Below, piece after piece: positions 1 through 8,932 of a DNA stretch of 64,000 nt (within the stretch, counting starts at the first letter, position 1; each line of letters starts with the position of its first letter). The DNA is taken from positions 62,001 to 126,000 of the forward strand of contig NW_020653767.1 of NCBI RefSeq assembly GCF_003589595.1, given 5' to 3'. Source of the DNA: Hyposmocoma kahamanoa. Taxonomy: Eukaryota > Arthropoda > Insecta > Lepidoptera > Cosmopterigidae. The position numbers and the translations under genes were made by a program. The notes beneath the pieces were generated by a model. The model saw nothing but the letters and a program-made list of their open reading frames with translations, was not told the DNA's origin and searched no databases.

Positions 1-889
1 ACTTTCTCAATTTTGTATTGAACAACCGAAGATCCGATCATTATAATATATAATAAATATGTAATTATAACAATTGGCAAACAATTATTATTAAAATAAA
101 TCGTGACTATACCGTCGCTCGTTGTATTTGTATTTTTAGATTTATTCTAAGCTATAAATAGATGTTCAAGTGCGAAATTGAATGCCTGTGTGGTGCGGTG
201 TACGCCTACAAATTCACAGCGTAAACAACTCAATTTATTTGGATTACAACATCTACAATCATCGGACGCTTTCGGGGTGGCCAACAAAGTGAAACTAATG
301 TTACTCAAATAGTATTTTCCAAGATATAAGCTAATAGGGCTTTCAATGTTATTGACAAATTGTATATGAAACAAAGACGTCATGGACTGTTATGGACAGG
401 CGTGTCGCTTTCTATCCGGCCCACGACTTATTCGTCCCGTCACTTGGGTATCAAAAAAGAAAAAAGAAAAAATGTTAAATCAGATAAACATTATGTTTTG
501 GCGGCTCACTAATCTGAAATTAAATAAGCTACGTGTCTTGAATATTATTTTTTCGATTTTAAAAAGTCATCAAAGAGAATTTAGTTGAGACAATGCATAA
601 GTATTTATTTTGTATGAAAATACATTACGCATATATGTATGTAATTTATGAAAACTAAAACCTTTATCATTTAGTAGGATTTTAAATAACTAGGTACCTA
701 CATTTTAGTAGAATTTAAAAAGAGAATGGCCACACTGGCTCCAGTAATTTGTTTACGCCATTTCTCGACGCGAACAGCACGCCTAATTTGATGACGTAAG
801 TTTCTTTTTCTGTTGCTTATTTTCTTAATTTCTTTGTAACCAATTAGTACACTCGGACAATTTTGTTATTATTCTGTTTTTGGCGACTA
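1..889. other. AT-rich stretch without a supported gene
   Basis: No coding signal was found on either strand. The short open frames here have no recognisable protein character. The only structured item is a fragment of a dispersed repeat at about 383-470, listed separately. Confidence 0.6.
383..470 (+). repeat. R1 dispersed repeat, 3' part only
   Basis: This piece has the end block of the R1 family: GGACAGGCGTGTCGCT, then a degenerate middle, then TTCGTCCCGTCACTTGG followed by an A-rich tail. The same block ends the copies near 31.9, 37.3, 42.9 and 47.5 kb. It lacks the front two thirds of the repeat. The family is described in the findings. Confidence 0.6.
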
Positions 890-1105
890 ACCTGCGAGCG
901 GCGCTAATATTTGACAAGTATAAAACCCTGCTCTGTCCATGGACGTATTATGCTCTGTCCATTCCACAATCGTACCTCTGTTCGGTTCGTTTGCGCGGGG
1001 CATCGACAATGATGTCGATGGCGCGGGGCGAAGGAATGCGCGGCAATGTATACCAAGGTCACGTGACCGTGCGTCATGTAATCCAGTACAAATCAAATAT
1101 CCTTA
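890..1105. promoter_or_regulatory. GC-rich island with a 12-bp E-box palindrome
   Basis: The sequence becomes markedly richer in G, C and CpG than its surroundings. It carries the perfect palindrome GGTCACGTGACC at 1057-1068, an extended CACGTG E-box of the kind bound by bHLH-zip factors. It could be a promoter or enhancer, possibly for gene 1 whose 5' non-coding exon is not located, but no transcript evidence is available. The open frame over 880-1158 looks like a by-product of the base composition. Confidence 0.3.
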
Positions 1106-1106
1106 T

Positions 1107-1668
1107 TCCAGGGATCGGAATAGGTAGAGTTTTTTTACCTAAACTTCGGGGAACATAGACAGAAAATGGAGACTGTCTTACGACAATATTTTTTAGGTTC
1201 TGGACCTTCTCGGGATTCGGGAAATAACTTAAGAACATTAAAAATGGACGTAATTGGGGACAGGCAGGTACACTATATTTATCTTAATTTTGCCACGCAC
1301 AGTGGGTCGGATCTGCGATATTGCGGACATTAGATTATTTTTCACGATTCCTCTCTAAAAAAATGCCAATCGAGAGATCCTGTTGTCCTAATTAAATATT
1401 GGCATATCACAAATGCCATAAATATAATAGTTTAGTAGGAAAAAAATAAAACGTGTATTTTTTTTTTGGGACGATACCTTTAGTGCCCCATCGTTACAGT
1501 CTTAGTTGATCCAGTCTCGGAATCACTACAGACGTGTTATTAAACCTATCTTTTATATAGATTTAGTCCAGGACCCAAAAAACTGTAAAATTCGTAAGGC
1601 AGTTTCCATTTTCTGTCTACGTTCCTCGAAGTATAGGTAAAAAAGCTCTACCTATTCCGATCCCTGCT
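1107..1668. mobile_element. MITE-like element with long terminal inverted repeats
   Basis: The left arm starting at 1109 (CAGGGATCGGAATAGGTAGAG) reappears inverted in the right arm ending at 1666. The match continues inward with scattered differences for about 95-100 bp on each side (about 1109-1206 against 1570-1666). The internal stretch has no coding potential. TTAT occurs at both outer edges (about 1103-1106 and 1668-1671) and could be a target duplication, but the exact boundary is uncertain. This is a non-autonomous DNA transposon by structure; the superfamily cannot be assigned. Confidence 0.75.
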
Positions 1669-1877
1669 TATCACATGCGAGACCGATTACGGCATCAGGC
1701 ACTTACATTTATGAGAAGGGGATATTAAAAATAACTAAATACTGGATATAACTTCTTGATTTTAATGATTACGAACACAATATAATGATTACAGTCTTCA
1801 CCGTAGAATTTTTAGTAATAAGCTGTGTGGAGCTCGTGCTTCAATCAAGAAACACCAAGCGAGAAACAGCCCGCATA

Positions 1878-2230
1878 TAGGTAATAATCACAACTTCCGT
1901 TTCCTAATCTTATTTTATTATGTATTTTGCTAAACAGTACAATTACTGTATAGCAAAATACACAAATTTACACAAATAAGTTACTTCTATTTATGTACAA
2001 TATTACAAAGATACTTTATAAATGCTAGCACAATCGCGAAACATCACACGGTATAATAATCACAACTTCGGGTGCCGAATCTAATTGAATCCTGTATTTT
2101 GCTATTTGCTATCGCGTGCAATATTACTGTATAGCAAAATACTCGAATTTACGCAAACAAATTACTAATATTAATGTACCTACAATATTATAAAGATATT
2201 TTAGGAATGCTGACACATTGTATCATTCGA
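1878..2230. repeat. Diverged tandem duplication with central hairpins
   Basis: Two head-to-tail copies of about 160-175 bp (about 1878-2036 and 2050-2225) share the blocks AATAATCACAACTTC, TATTTTGCTA, ACTGTATAGCAAAATAC and GTAC..CAATATTA.AAAGATA. In the first copy, 1921-1939 and 1944-1962 form 19-bp arms with one mismatch around a 4-base loop. The second copy has kept only the arm ends. No coding frame is present. Confidence 0.65.
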
Positions 2231-2234
2231 GTAG

Positions 2235-2690
2235 CAAGTTTCGGTCGGACCTCTCTGGTGGCTTGCAACTGTAATAGGAACTGTTCTTAATCCACGACCG
2301 CGGCTTCACTTACTGCAACTAATAACTACCTCAGATATACGGCCATTCGTGTGTATAATTACTTGCCAAATGACATAAAAATGTTAGATAGCACGACTTT
2401 TGACAAAACTTTAAAGTTGTGGCTAATTAAAAAAGTTTTTGCAGTTCAAATGATTTTTTTTATTACAAGCAATGTGAATAAATATTAATTAAATTAAATT
2501 AATATGCTTTATGTACAAGTTTACTTTAATCTCATAACTAATTTGTACTTTAAACACTGTACTCGTACGCCTGTCGCAGGTGGATTGTGAGGACTGTAAT
2601 TATGTTCATAAGACCTTAATGTTCACCACATTCACACAATAAATGAATTCTATTCGGTTCTATTCTATTCTCAGTGCTACGATATAAGGT
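2235..2690 (+). pseudogene. CR1/jockey-like LINE 3' end (C-terminal fragment and tail)
   Basis: A forward frame around 2300-2490 encodes a segment with the typical end of a non-LTR reverse transcriptase protein: an aromatic-rich strand, RVYNYLPNDIK, then a Leu/Lys/Trp-rich helix before the stop. It is followed by about 190 bp of untranslated sequence ending in a short tandem tail of TTCTA units near 2655-2688. The fragment has no RT core, so it is a 5'-truncated dead copy. The clade is inferred only from this C-terminal pattern. Confidence 0.5.
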
Positions 2691-3945
2691 CAAAGTTGCA
2701 GCGGCACTTATCGTATACATTCATATGAACTGTTCACCTTAAAATGTACAGTTTTTCATTTCTCTTACATTATGAAAACACAATGAAGACTTTGAATATA
2801 TAATGTAATATTCTAATATATCTTTAATTTTTTTTTTTCTTGATCACATCTTCACAACAACCTACCGCACATGACAACTAACATAGTATTATCCCGTTAT
2901 ATTAAGTACCTATATTTCGTCTAAAAAATTGCGTTATATTATACTTGACGTCCTATTTCTTATGTACATATATTTTTATAGCGACAGGACAACACGATGA
3001 TGACGTCGTGTCAACAAAAAGGTCCTAAATTTCTTGCAATAGCAATGGCACCAAAATCATCCGGAACATAACACATGACGCAATTTTGTAATAATACTAT
3101 GTGTAGTAGGGGAGCGTGGGGGAATGGGAGCCCACTAAGGAAAATTGATAATAAAACTTATAATTAATGCAATTTATATTTTTATTAGTTATGAGCGTAC
3201 GCTCATATCTGGGGACTACATAATCACAGAAAAAATATGGACTAAAATATAATATTTGGTTAAAAAGAAAAAACTTAAACATGTCATTCGCTCTCACAGT
3301 TCGGGAAATAGGGGCCCGTAAGTATTCCGTATGTCAAATGGGAGCCGTTATAATTATAATCAGTCTGAAAAAATACATAAATTAATGTAATAAAGTATAT
3401 AAGTTAAAAAGTAATGTAAGTAAACAAGAAAGTGTTAAAGGTGTATGGCATATCCATCAGTAGAAATTGTATAACATCGAATTGGAAAAAAAATTTTCTA
3501 TTTTTATTGTAATTTCATGCGTAACACCCAAAAAATGGATATGGCGACACGAGCCAGTTGTAAATACAATGTGGTATCTATGCATTTTAATGCTTACCTG
3601 GGATGATGAAATTTGGCAATTTTTATAAGTGCGGAGCGAAAAACAGACACTCCCCTGACAACACGTTACGTAGGTCCCATACGCCGCGCGCCGTTCTAAA
3701 TAGGGATCGGCTCTGGGTGCAACCGCTAGTGTGAACAATACCCTTTACTAGCGATAGGTAACTAGCTATGCCAAATAAGAAAGCAGAACTAGATGCATAC
3801 AAGGTAGGTGGCAGTAGGTTCAAATTATGAATGACCCAGAGCACTGTTCGCGCATCGCGCATTTTGATAAGAGATAGTTTTAAATTTAGTTTCGTTTGTT
3901 AATTTCAGTTAATTTATGAAATGAAGCAACTACATGATATTCTAC
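2691..3945. other. Non-coding AT-rich sequence
   Basis: Nothing gene-like was found. The open frames on the minus strand (for example 3457-3738 and 3623-3862) overlap each other, lack splice context and show no domain character. Confidence 0.5.
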
Positions 3946-3953
3946 ATGACGTC

Positions 3954-4206
3954 GCCTTACTTTCTCAAACTCGTATCTTAAAGCGCAAAGTTACTGAAGT
4001 GCAAAAAATGGTCTGTACGAGTACATACAAATTGTGCAGGCCGAGTTCACATCACGTTTCCCTCATATTCACGCGCTGGCTTTTGCCTATTCCTAAAGTG
4101 ATGCGCCCAAATTAACACCCTCGATACGAAATTTAAAACGAATAGAAAGTGTTGCCATCTCCTGAATAATCACTCTTTATAAGATTCGAGTTTGAGAAAG
4201 TAAGGC
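3954..4206. mobile_element. Short MITE-like element with 27-bp inverted ends
   Basis: Positions 3954-3980 (beginning GCCTTACTTTCTCAAACTCG) are inverted at 4180-4206 with one mismatch. The intervening 199 bp are non-coding. Similarity persists a few bases inward (ATCTTAAAG against ATCTTATAAAG). A small foldback or MITE is the simplest reading; no clear target-site duplication was seen. Confidence 0.6.
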
Positions 4207-4454
4207 ATCGAAAAGCTTCTTGCTTGCAACGCGATGTTTGCACGCGTTTGAATCCATTCAAAAGCTCTTAGATACGACCAGACTAAGAGAAAGATGTCTC
4301 AAATGTTCAACTCCCCTTTGGGTAACCATTCCGCCGCGACGGAAACTCTTAGGGCGCGTTCAAATTAGCCACTGTTAGCCGCGCTGCAGCAGCGCTGCAG
4401 CTTCTAGAAATTGTATGAAAAGTGACAATCTTGTTTAATTTTTTTCGTGGAATG

Positions 4455-4745
4455 TATAATGATTCATTTTTCCAATAACAATTTGTTAAATGAAATTGGA
4501 TATAAATAATAATAATAATTACACATTAATGATATTATTAATAATAACACTTGTAGCTCCGCACTAAGGAAACCCTGTACCGCGGGTGCCATGGACACAC
4601 ACATAGACAACCACAAATTACACCCAAACTCACGAGAGAAATAAATGTAGTCCATATAAATATTTCTGCCATCCCGCGAATCGAGGCCGGGACCTCTGCC
4701 TGCAGTCCAGGATGGTAACCGTTCGGCCGCGGAGGCAGTTAATAT
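4455..4745 (-). repeat. SINE-A, tRNA-derived, antisense copy
   Basis: Read on the minus strand it starts with GCCTCCGCGGCCGAACGGTTA (a tRNA-like A-box region). A degenerate B box follows, then a body containing TTTCTCTCGTGAGTTTGGGTG, TCCATGGCACCCGCGGTAC and CCTTAGTGCGGAGCT, and a tail of ATT/AAT triplets. The same modules are found at about 31628-31800 (minus) and 53208-53455 (plus). A Pol III-derived SINE is the natural interpretation. Confidence 0.7.
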
Positions 4746-4809
4746 TTACATTGTTTCAGTAAAGACGTTTATATTGATGCCGTATACTTTTTGAAAATAC
4801 TGTACATTT

Positions 4810-4930
4810 TAATAACCCAACGGTTCCCACGGGCGGGCGCTGGATGAGGAGGTCCCGGGTTCGATTCCCGGTAGGACCAGTATGGGAAACGAATTGTTCT
4901 AAATTTGTTCTTGTGTGGGTGTTCCAGGTA
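4810..4930 (+). repeat. SINE-like sequence with tRNA B box
   Basis: GGTCCCGGGTTCGATTCCCGG near 4850-4871 is a canonical tRNA T-loop/B-box, but the sequence around it cannot be folded into a full cloverleaf. Continuing into a non-tRNA body (AGTATGGGAAACGAATTG) it resembles a tRNA-derived SINE head. The family differs from SINE-A in its body. Confidence 0.45.
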
Positions 4931-6229
4931 TTTTAGTGCACCGCAGTGGATTCCGTTGCTCTAGTACTGAATTTTCTAGTTTGAATCCAGGCAATCGGTT
5001 TAGCGGTTCGACACATTATTAAAATCTTGTTTAATAAGTGCCGCGTAACCGAAACATCAATCAGGTTTGAATCATCCCCACGCTCGTGATTGAGGCCTGT
5101 CATGAATATAAGTCGCCCTTGATCAACTATTGTTACATGTTGATCAGGAGCCACTCACGTATTCCATCGTAAAAAGTGTCATTTAAATTCCTACCACATC
5201 GCCGTCGCCTTAGTCTGCAATACCAATTGAACCTCCGGGTATTCCCCTGTGTTAGTTTGAGACGCGACACGAGGCGATATGCAAAATGTCGGTCCTTTGT
5301 AGTCCTTTGATAGACAGTTACAACAAAGTACAAGTCGCATATTCGGGCGCTTTTATATGTTTGCTATTGAAGTATCTACTCGGCTTCTTAAAACAAAATG
5401 AATGGAATGGCGTAACATGTCATGACTTTCATACATTAAATAAACTTTGAATAACTTGTTACGATGGATGCGACAAGCTAAGAAGCGGGCGAAATCGCGC
5501 ACATTGGGAGATGCCTATATCCACTTGTGGACTATCAACCTTATCGTCATTTCATTACCATCACTGTTGTAGTCCGATGGATGAGTTGCTTGCACTGCCA
5601 GGGAGAAAACTAACATATATGTTTTACTTTTTGCGGATAAATAATAAACGTCTACGTGCTGCGGTCAAAGTAAAATTTGCTACTCTCTCTAAAGTTCGCG
5701 AATGTAAGAGAACTTGTTTCTACTGATTACAATTAATCATTTTTATTTGAATGGAAAACAAAGCTGTGGAAGACAAGAGACTCCTACATTGTATACCTCT
5801 AAAATTCGTGCTGCGCAGCCCGAAGTTGCTCAGAAGCTGCCCAGCTTTCAGAGAAATATACCTTGTTGTTGAGATATCAAGTTATAATAGTTACCTAAGT
5901 GGCGACGATAGAATGCTCCGGGCGGCGTCGGGTGGCTCTTTTGTCATTTTGCATTCAAAGAGTGTATACTTTATTTAGTAAAGTAGGTGCGTATTCTATA
6001 GTATATTCGCAGCTCGAAACCGCCCGGCGCCGCTTGCTGCATCTTGTTCTTAAATTTTCGTTTAAAGAAATGTAGCCTTATCTTGTAAATGGTAAGGTTT
6101 ATGTTGCATTGCTCGTTTTAATGTATCCGTCTCCAGGTGCGGCAATTTGAAGCGACCCTGATGATCACTGCAATGAAAGTATCAGACCATAAGCATTGCT
6201 CACTTTTGTCCAATAAATGAAACTCAAAC
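4931..6229. other. Region upstream of gene 1, no coding exon seen
   Basis: A 5' non-coding exon of gene 1 must lie somewhere upstream of the acceptor at 6248, but I cannot place it. Open frames at 5511-5726 and 5751-5978 show no domain pattern. CG-richer patches occur at about 5900-5960 and 6010-6040 (GCGGCGTCGGG and CGCCCGGCGCCGC). Confidence 0.4.
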
Positions 6230-6248
6230 ACATTTCTTTTTTTTTCAG
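6230..6248 (+). other. Splice acceptor just before the gene 1 start codon
   Basis: A long pyrimidine run (ACATTTC followed by T's) ends in CAG at 6246-6248, one base before the ATG at 6250. This is a textbook 3' splice site. It decides the start: the open frame extends to an ATG at 6217, but that lies inside the presumed 5'-UTR intron. Confidence 0.75.
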
Positions 6249-6249
6249 A

Positions 6250-6771
6250 ATGACGAACCGCGAAAAGTTGTTGTCTGCTATAGTACAAGACTTAAAAGTC
6301 TTAGCCAAGTCTTCATTCAATAACAGCGCTAACATTGCGAAGACTTCATCAGCTGCTGAAAATTTCCTGTTCTCGATATACAAAGCAGGAGTCTCAGGAA
6401 TAGATTACACGCCTGAGGAGAAGAAAACCATAGGTCCTTTAATACCACCGGCGCTCCAGGCATTGGGCTACAGGGTGTTTACCCTTGACAACAGTTTTGG
6501 TTCAGTAAGTGTAGACTCCAGCCGAATTGAAAGGTCAGGTCTTCAGTTTCTGCTGGACGACTTCAAAGATTTTCCTGCTAGTGCTGAAGACGAATCACAG
6601 ACTTTGGAAAACGTTTTGAAAGAATTTGTTGATCGTGAAGACATTGAAAGCCTAGACGAACACCTTAAGAGCTCTGTATTCGACCCGTACATAGAAGACG
6701 GTGTAAGAAGTCAAAGTTTTGAAGAAGAAATAGGCAAACTTCCCTCTACACATTGGTGGTTCTCTGTCTAA
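6250..6771 (+). CDS. Gene 1, N-terminal segment (DUF4781-type protein)
   Basis: This frame encodes 173 residues and is uncharacterised. It starts MTNREKLLSAIVQDLK right after a strong splice acceptor. It is hydrophilic and mostly helical, with an acidic stretch around residues 100-160 and the end THWWFSV. No signal peptide or membrane segment is visible. The next frame (from 6799) is in the same phase and is separated from it only by two in-frame stops, so the two probably belong to one ancestral protein or to a two-cistron mRNA. Alternatively, a 72-nt intron (6766-6837, GTCTAAGT...TTTAAG, with a CTAAT branch-like site at 6815-6819) would join them in frame, but its donor is weak. The family assignment rests on the downstream part; the function of DUF4781 proteins is unknown. 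Confidence 0.65.
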   Translation: MTNREKLLSAIVQDLKVLAKSSFNNSANIAKTSSAAENFLFSIYKAGVSGIDYTPEEKKTIGPLIPPALQALGYRVFTLDNSFGSVSVDSSRIERSGLQFLLDDFKDFPASAEDESQTLENVLKEFVDREDIESLDEHLKSSVFDPYIEDGVRSQSFEEEIGKLPSTHWWFSV

Positions 6772-6786
6772 GTATTATAATACTTA
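6769..6786. other. 18-bp perfect palindrome covering the stop codons between the two frames
   Basis: TAAGTATTATAATACTTA reads identically on both strands. Its first three bases are the stop of the first frame and a second in-frame TAA lies at 6778-6780. Whether it is an RNA hairpin with a role in termination or reinitiation, or a chance AT-rich palindrome, cannot be decided here. Confidence 0.7.
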
Positions 6787-6798
6787 AATAATTTTAAC

Positions 6799-8112
6799 AT
6801 GGTTAACTGGAATTCTAATGATATCAAAGAATTTAAGAAACAAGCAAAAGCAACCCAACAAGAGTATGAGGATCTGCTGGGCGATCGGGAATGGGATGTC
6901 ATAGAGGCGTGGGAATGGACCATTTTTCGAAAAAAAGTTGGATTCGGGTTGTATGGTCCTCCGCATACTGAACCCAGTTCTGACAATCGTCAAACAGGAT
7001 ACAAGAAAGAGCAGTTAGAGCAGATTGAGACAATATGTGACCAATTGGTCGATGGTCTAAATTTTAAAAACCAAAATATCCTGTTTGCTTGCATCTTTGT
7101 TGTAGGAAAGATATGGAATTACCGTTTCACAGTTCCAGTATTTAAAGCTAAGCGCGATTGTAAGAATAGCAACGGGTGCAACTATGTTGATGGTAACGCT
7201 CGCAAATACAGTTCTTGGAAGGATGACTATCTTCAGGCAAACAACTTACCAAAATGTGTTTATTGCTACCCAACACGTGGAAAATACGAGCGCAACAGTG
7301 AAAATGAAGTTTGCGTATCATTTGGTACCTCACCCGCTTGCGATTTCGTCAACCGAGTGTTTGGTATCTTCGATACCGTTTCTACAGTGGTGACGGTAGG
7401 TGCTACCGTTGTCGGAGTAGCTGCTCTCTGCACTGTACCTATTGCTGGGCCTTTAATGGCTGCAACAGCTGTGGGTAGTGTATCGACAGGGGTTTACGGG
7501 GTAGCACGTAGTAGCCACGCTTTATACGACCGTGCTACACACGGCCAAAATATAGGCTTGGACGACGCCGATGCTCGGGGATGTTGGTTGGCAATTATTG
7601 GCTCAAGTCTTGGATTTGCTCAGGGGCGAATGATTTCATCTATGAAGAATGCCGCCAGAGCTGGTGAGGTAATGGGAAAAGCTGGTCGCATCGCAATTTT
7701 GGCAATTCAAACGGGAAGCCTTACAGTTAACGGTATTGGGATTGTTCATGGCCTTGCTAATCTCATCGATAAAAATGATCGCAATGAACTTACTCCCTTG
7801 GATGTGTTTCAATTTAGCGCATCTGTCTTGTTCTTTACCAATGCTGCTATTAATATGAAAACAGCTAGCACCATCATCAAAGAAGTGCAACATGATGTTA
7901 TTAATTCCCATCGAGAAGGCCTTTCTCCTGAAGCTAAAATATTGTTTAACAAGCAAACTGACAGACTTCGCGGCCCTCGTGAAATGCATGGAAACGCAAA
8001 AGTTGTGAAGCAGTTGAATCGAATAGAAAATTCAAAGGACCTGTACGAGATGATGGTGGATGTAGCCGCCAGACCCAAAGTAGATGACGATCAGGAGCTC
8101 GACGACTCGTAA
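6799..8112 (+). CDS. Gene 1, central segment (DUF4781-type core)
   Basis: The open frame has 437 codons. Residues 1-60 are a charged, Trp-rich helical region leading to a LYGPP motif at residues 51-55. Residues 91-115 (NILFACIFVVGKIWNYRFTV) are a hydrophobic strand region. A Cys cluster follows (C121, C127, C153, C156, C172, C181). Residues 188-235 form a long Gly/Ala/Val-rich hydrophobic stretch containing VPIAGPLMAA, followed by ALYDRATHGQ and an Arg-Gly-Cys-Trp turn. This order matches my recollection of the insect DUF4781 family (no known activity). Coding probably leaves this frame at 8079: AAA|GTAGAT is a phase-0 donor matching the acceptor at 8731-8732. If that intron is retained, translation ends with the acidic tail DDDQELDDS at 8112. 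No transfer signature is evident. Confidence 0.7.
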   Translation: MVNWNSNDIKEFKKQAKATQQEYEDLLGDREWDVIEAWEWTIFRKKVGFGLYGPPHTEPSSDNRQTGYKKEQLEQIETICDQLVDGLNFKNQNILFACIFVVGKIWNYRFTVPVFKAKRDCKNSNGCNYVDGNARKYSSWKDDYLQANNLPKCVYCYPTRGKYERNSENEVCVSFGTSPACDFVNRVFGIFDTVSTVVTVGATVVGVAALCTVPIAGPLMAATAVGSVSTGVYGVARSSHALYDRATHGQNIGLDDADARGCWLAIIGSSLGFAQGRMISSMKNAARAGEVMGKAGRIAILAIQTGSLTVNGIGIVHGLANLIDKNDRNELTPLDVFQFSASVLFFTNAAINMKTASTIIKEVQHDVINSHREGLSPEAKILFNKQTDRLRGPREMHGNAKVVKQLNRIENSKDLYEMMVDVAARPKVDDDQELDDS

Positions 8113-8732
8113 AATCAAAGACGATTTTAGTTGACTGTGTTATATTTAAATAGGTGACTGGTTAGTTACAGGAGTAGTGCCGTTAAATCGATACAGTGAT
8201 AGTTTCTGAAGGGGTACAGTTTTAAAAGTGAACGGTCCTTTTGACCTTTTTAGTTACGTACAAAATTCGTTACAAATGTGGTAGGGATGAAAAGACATAT
8301 GTGGTGTTACTCAATTGGTTCAAAATAGGCCTACGTAATGTGCCCTTGACGAGCAGCGTTTTGTTACTGCTTTGGAAATTATGTTAAAATTACAAAAATT
8401 GTTGCGTTCGCAACAGTGGACAAAAATGTTAAAAATTACAAGGTAACCCTGTTTGTAATGTGATATTTGAAGCCAATTTTGGGCGGTAAACTTAGATAGA
8501 TATAAATTTTATGTGTTATACCTATTACGTATACTACGTGATGGCATAAGTAGGTAGGTATATTTGTGAACATGGCCCACTTTGCAAAGATATTTCATAG
8601 AATTTCGCCCAAAATCCTGAGACATAGGGTTGACAGGCCATGCAACGTTATTTATACTTATATGCATAATAGTGTCATTAAACATAATTAACATATGTCG
8701 TTCACTAGTGCAATTAAAGTATCTTATTCCAG
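8080..8732 (+). other. Probable gene 1 intron
   Basis: The donor GTAGAT at 8080 and the acceptor TTCTTATTCCAG-type site ending at 8732 join two frames in phase 0. Another GT (8109, GTAAAA) is a better-looking donor but puts the next exon out of frame and hits a stop after three codons. Beyond the short retained coding tail the interval has no protein-like content. Confidence 0.55.
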
Positions 8733-8888
8733 GTCAAACTGACACCCGAGGGATTCAAAGGCATGTTGGAAGTTAACCAAAATCTTAAGGTTCATCCGCT
8801 CAAGTTATTGGAAATTCCAGCTGCTACCCGTGACGTCATCTTTGATGCAACTACCAGACTCGCTAATAAACAACTGTCTCTGGATCAG
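8733..8888 (+). CDS. Gene 1, third coding segment, cut by a LINE
   Basis: After the acceptor the frame reads VKLTPEGFKGMLEVN and continues for 52 clean codons to LSLDQ. It then runs into TTTTTTTTTATATATAT, the 3' tail of an antisense LINE. The segment begins in phase 0, consistent with the splice from 8079. There is no donor site at its end, so the LINE lies inside coding sequence and not inside an intron. The exon resumes beyond about 11044. Confidence 0.65.
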
Positions 8889-8932
8889 TTTTTTTTTATA
8901 TATATATAATAGACACACGCTTGGCCACAATC

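Noticed and set aside
880..1158. 92-codon frame as a gene
   Set aside because: Two other frames are open over the same GC-rich stretch, there is no splice or domain evidence, and the end lies inside a MITE.
1921..1962. Candidate microRNA precursor
   Set aside because: Arms of 19 bp with a 4-base loop are too short for a pre-miRNA, and it sits in a diverged tandem repeat.
4843..4890. tRNA gene suggested by GGTTCGATTCCCGG
   Set aside because: The anticodon and acceptor stems cannot be formed; it fits a SINE head better.
8109..8112. Donor site GTAAAA at 8109 for gene 1
   Set aside because: It matches the donor consensus better than 8080, but joined to 8733 it creates a stop after three codons, whereas 8080 keeps the frame open.
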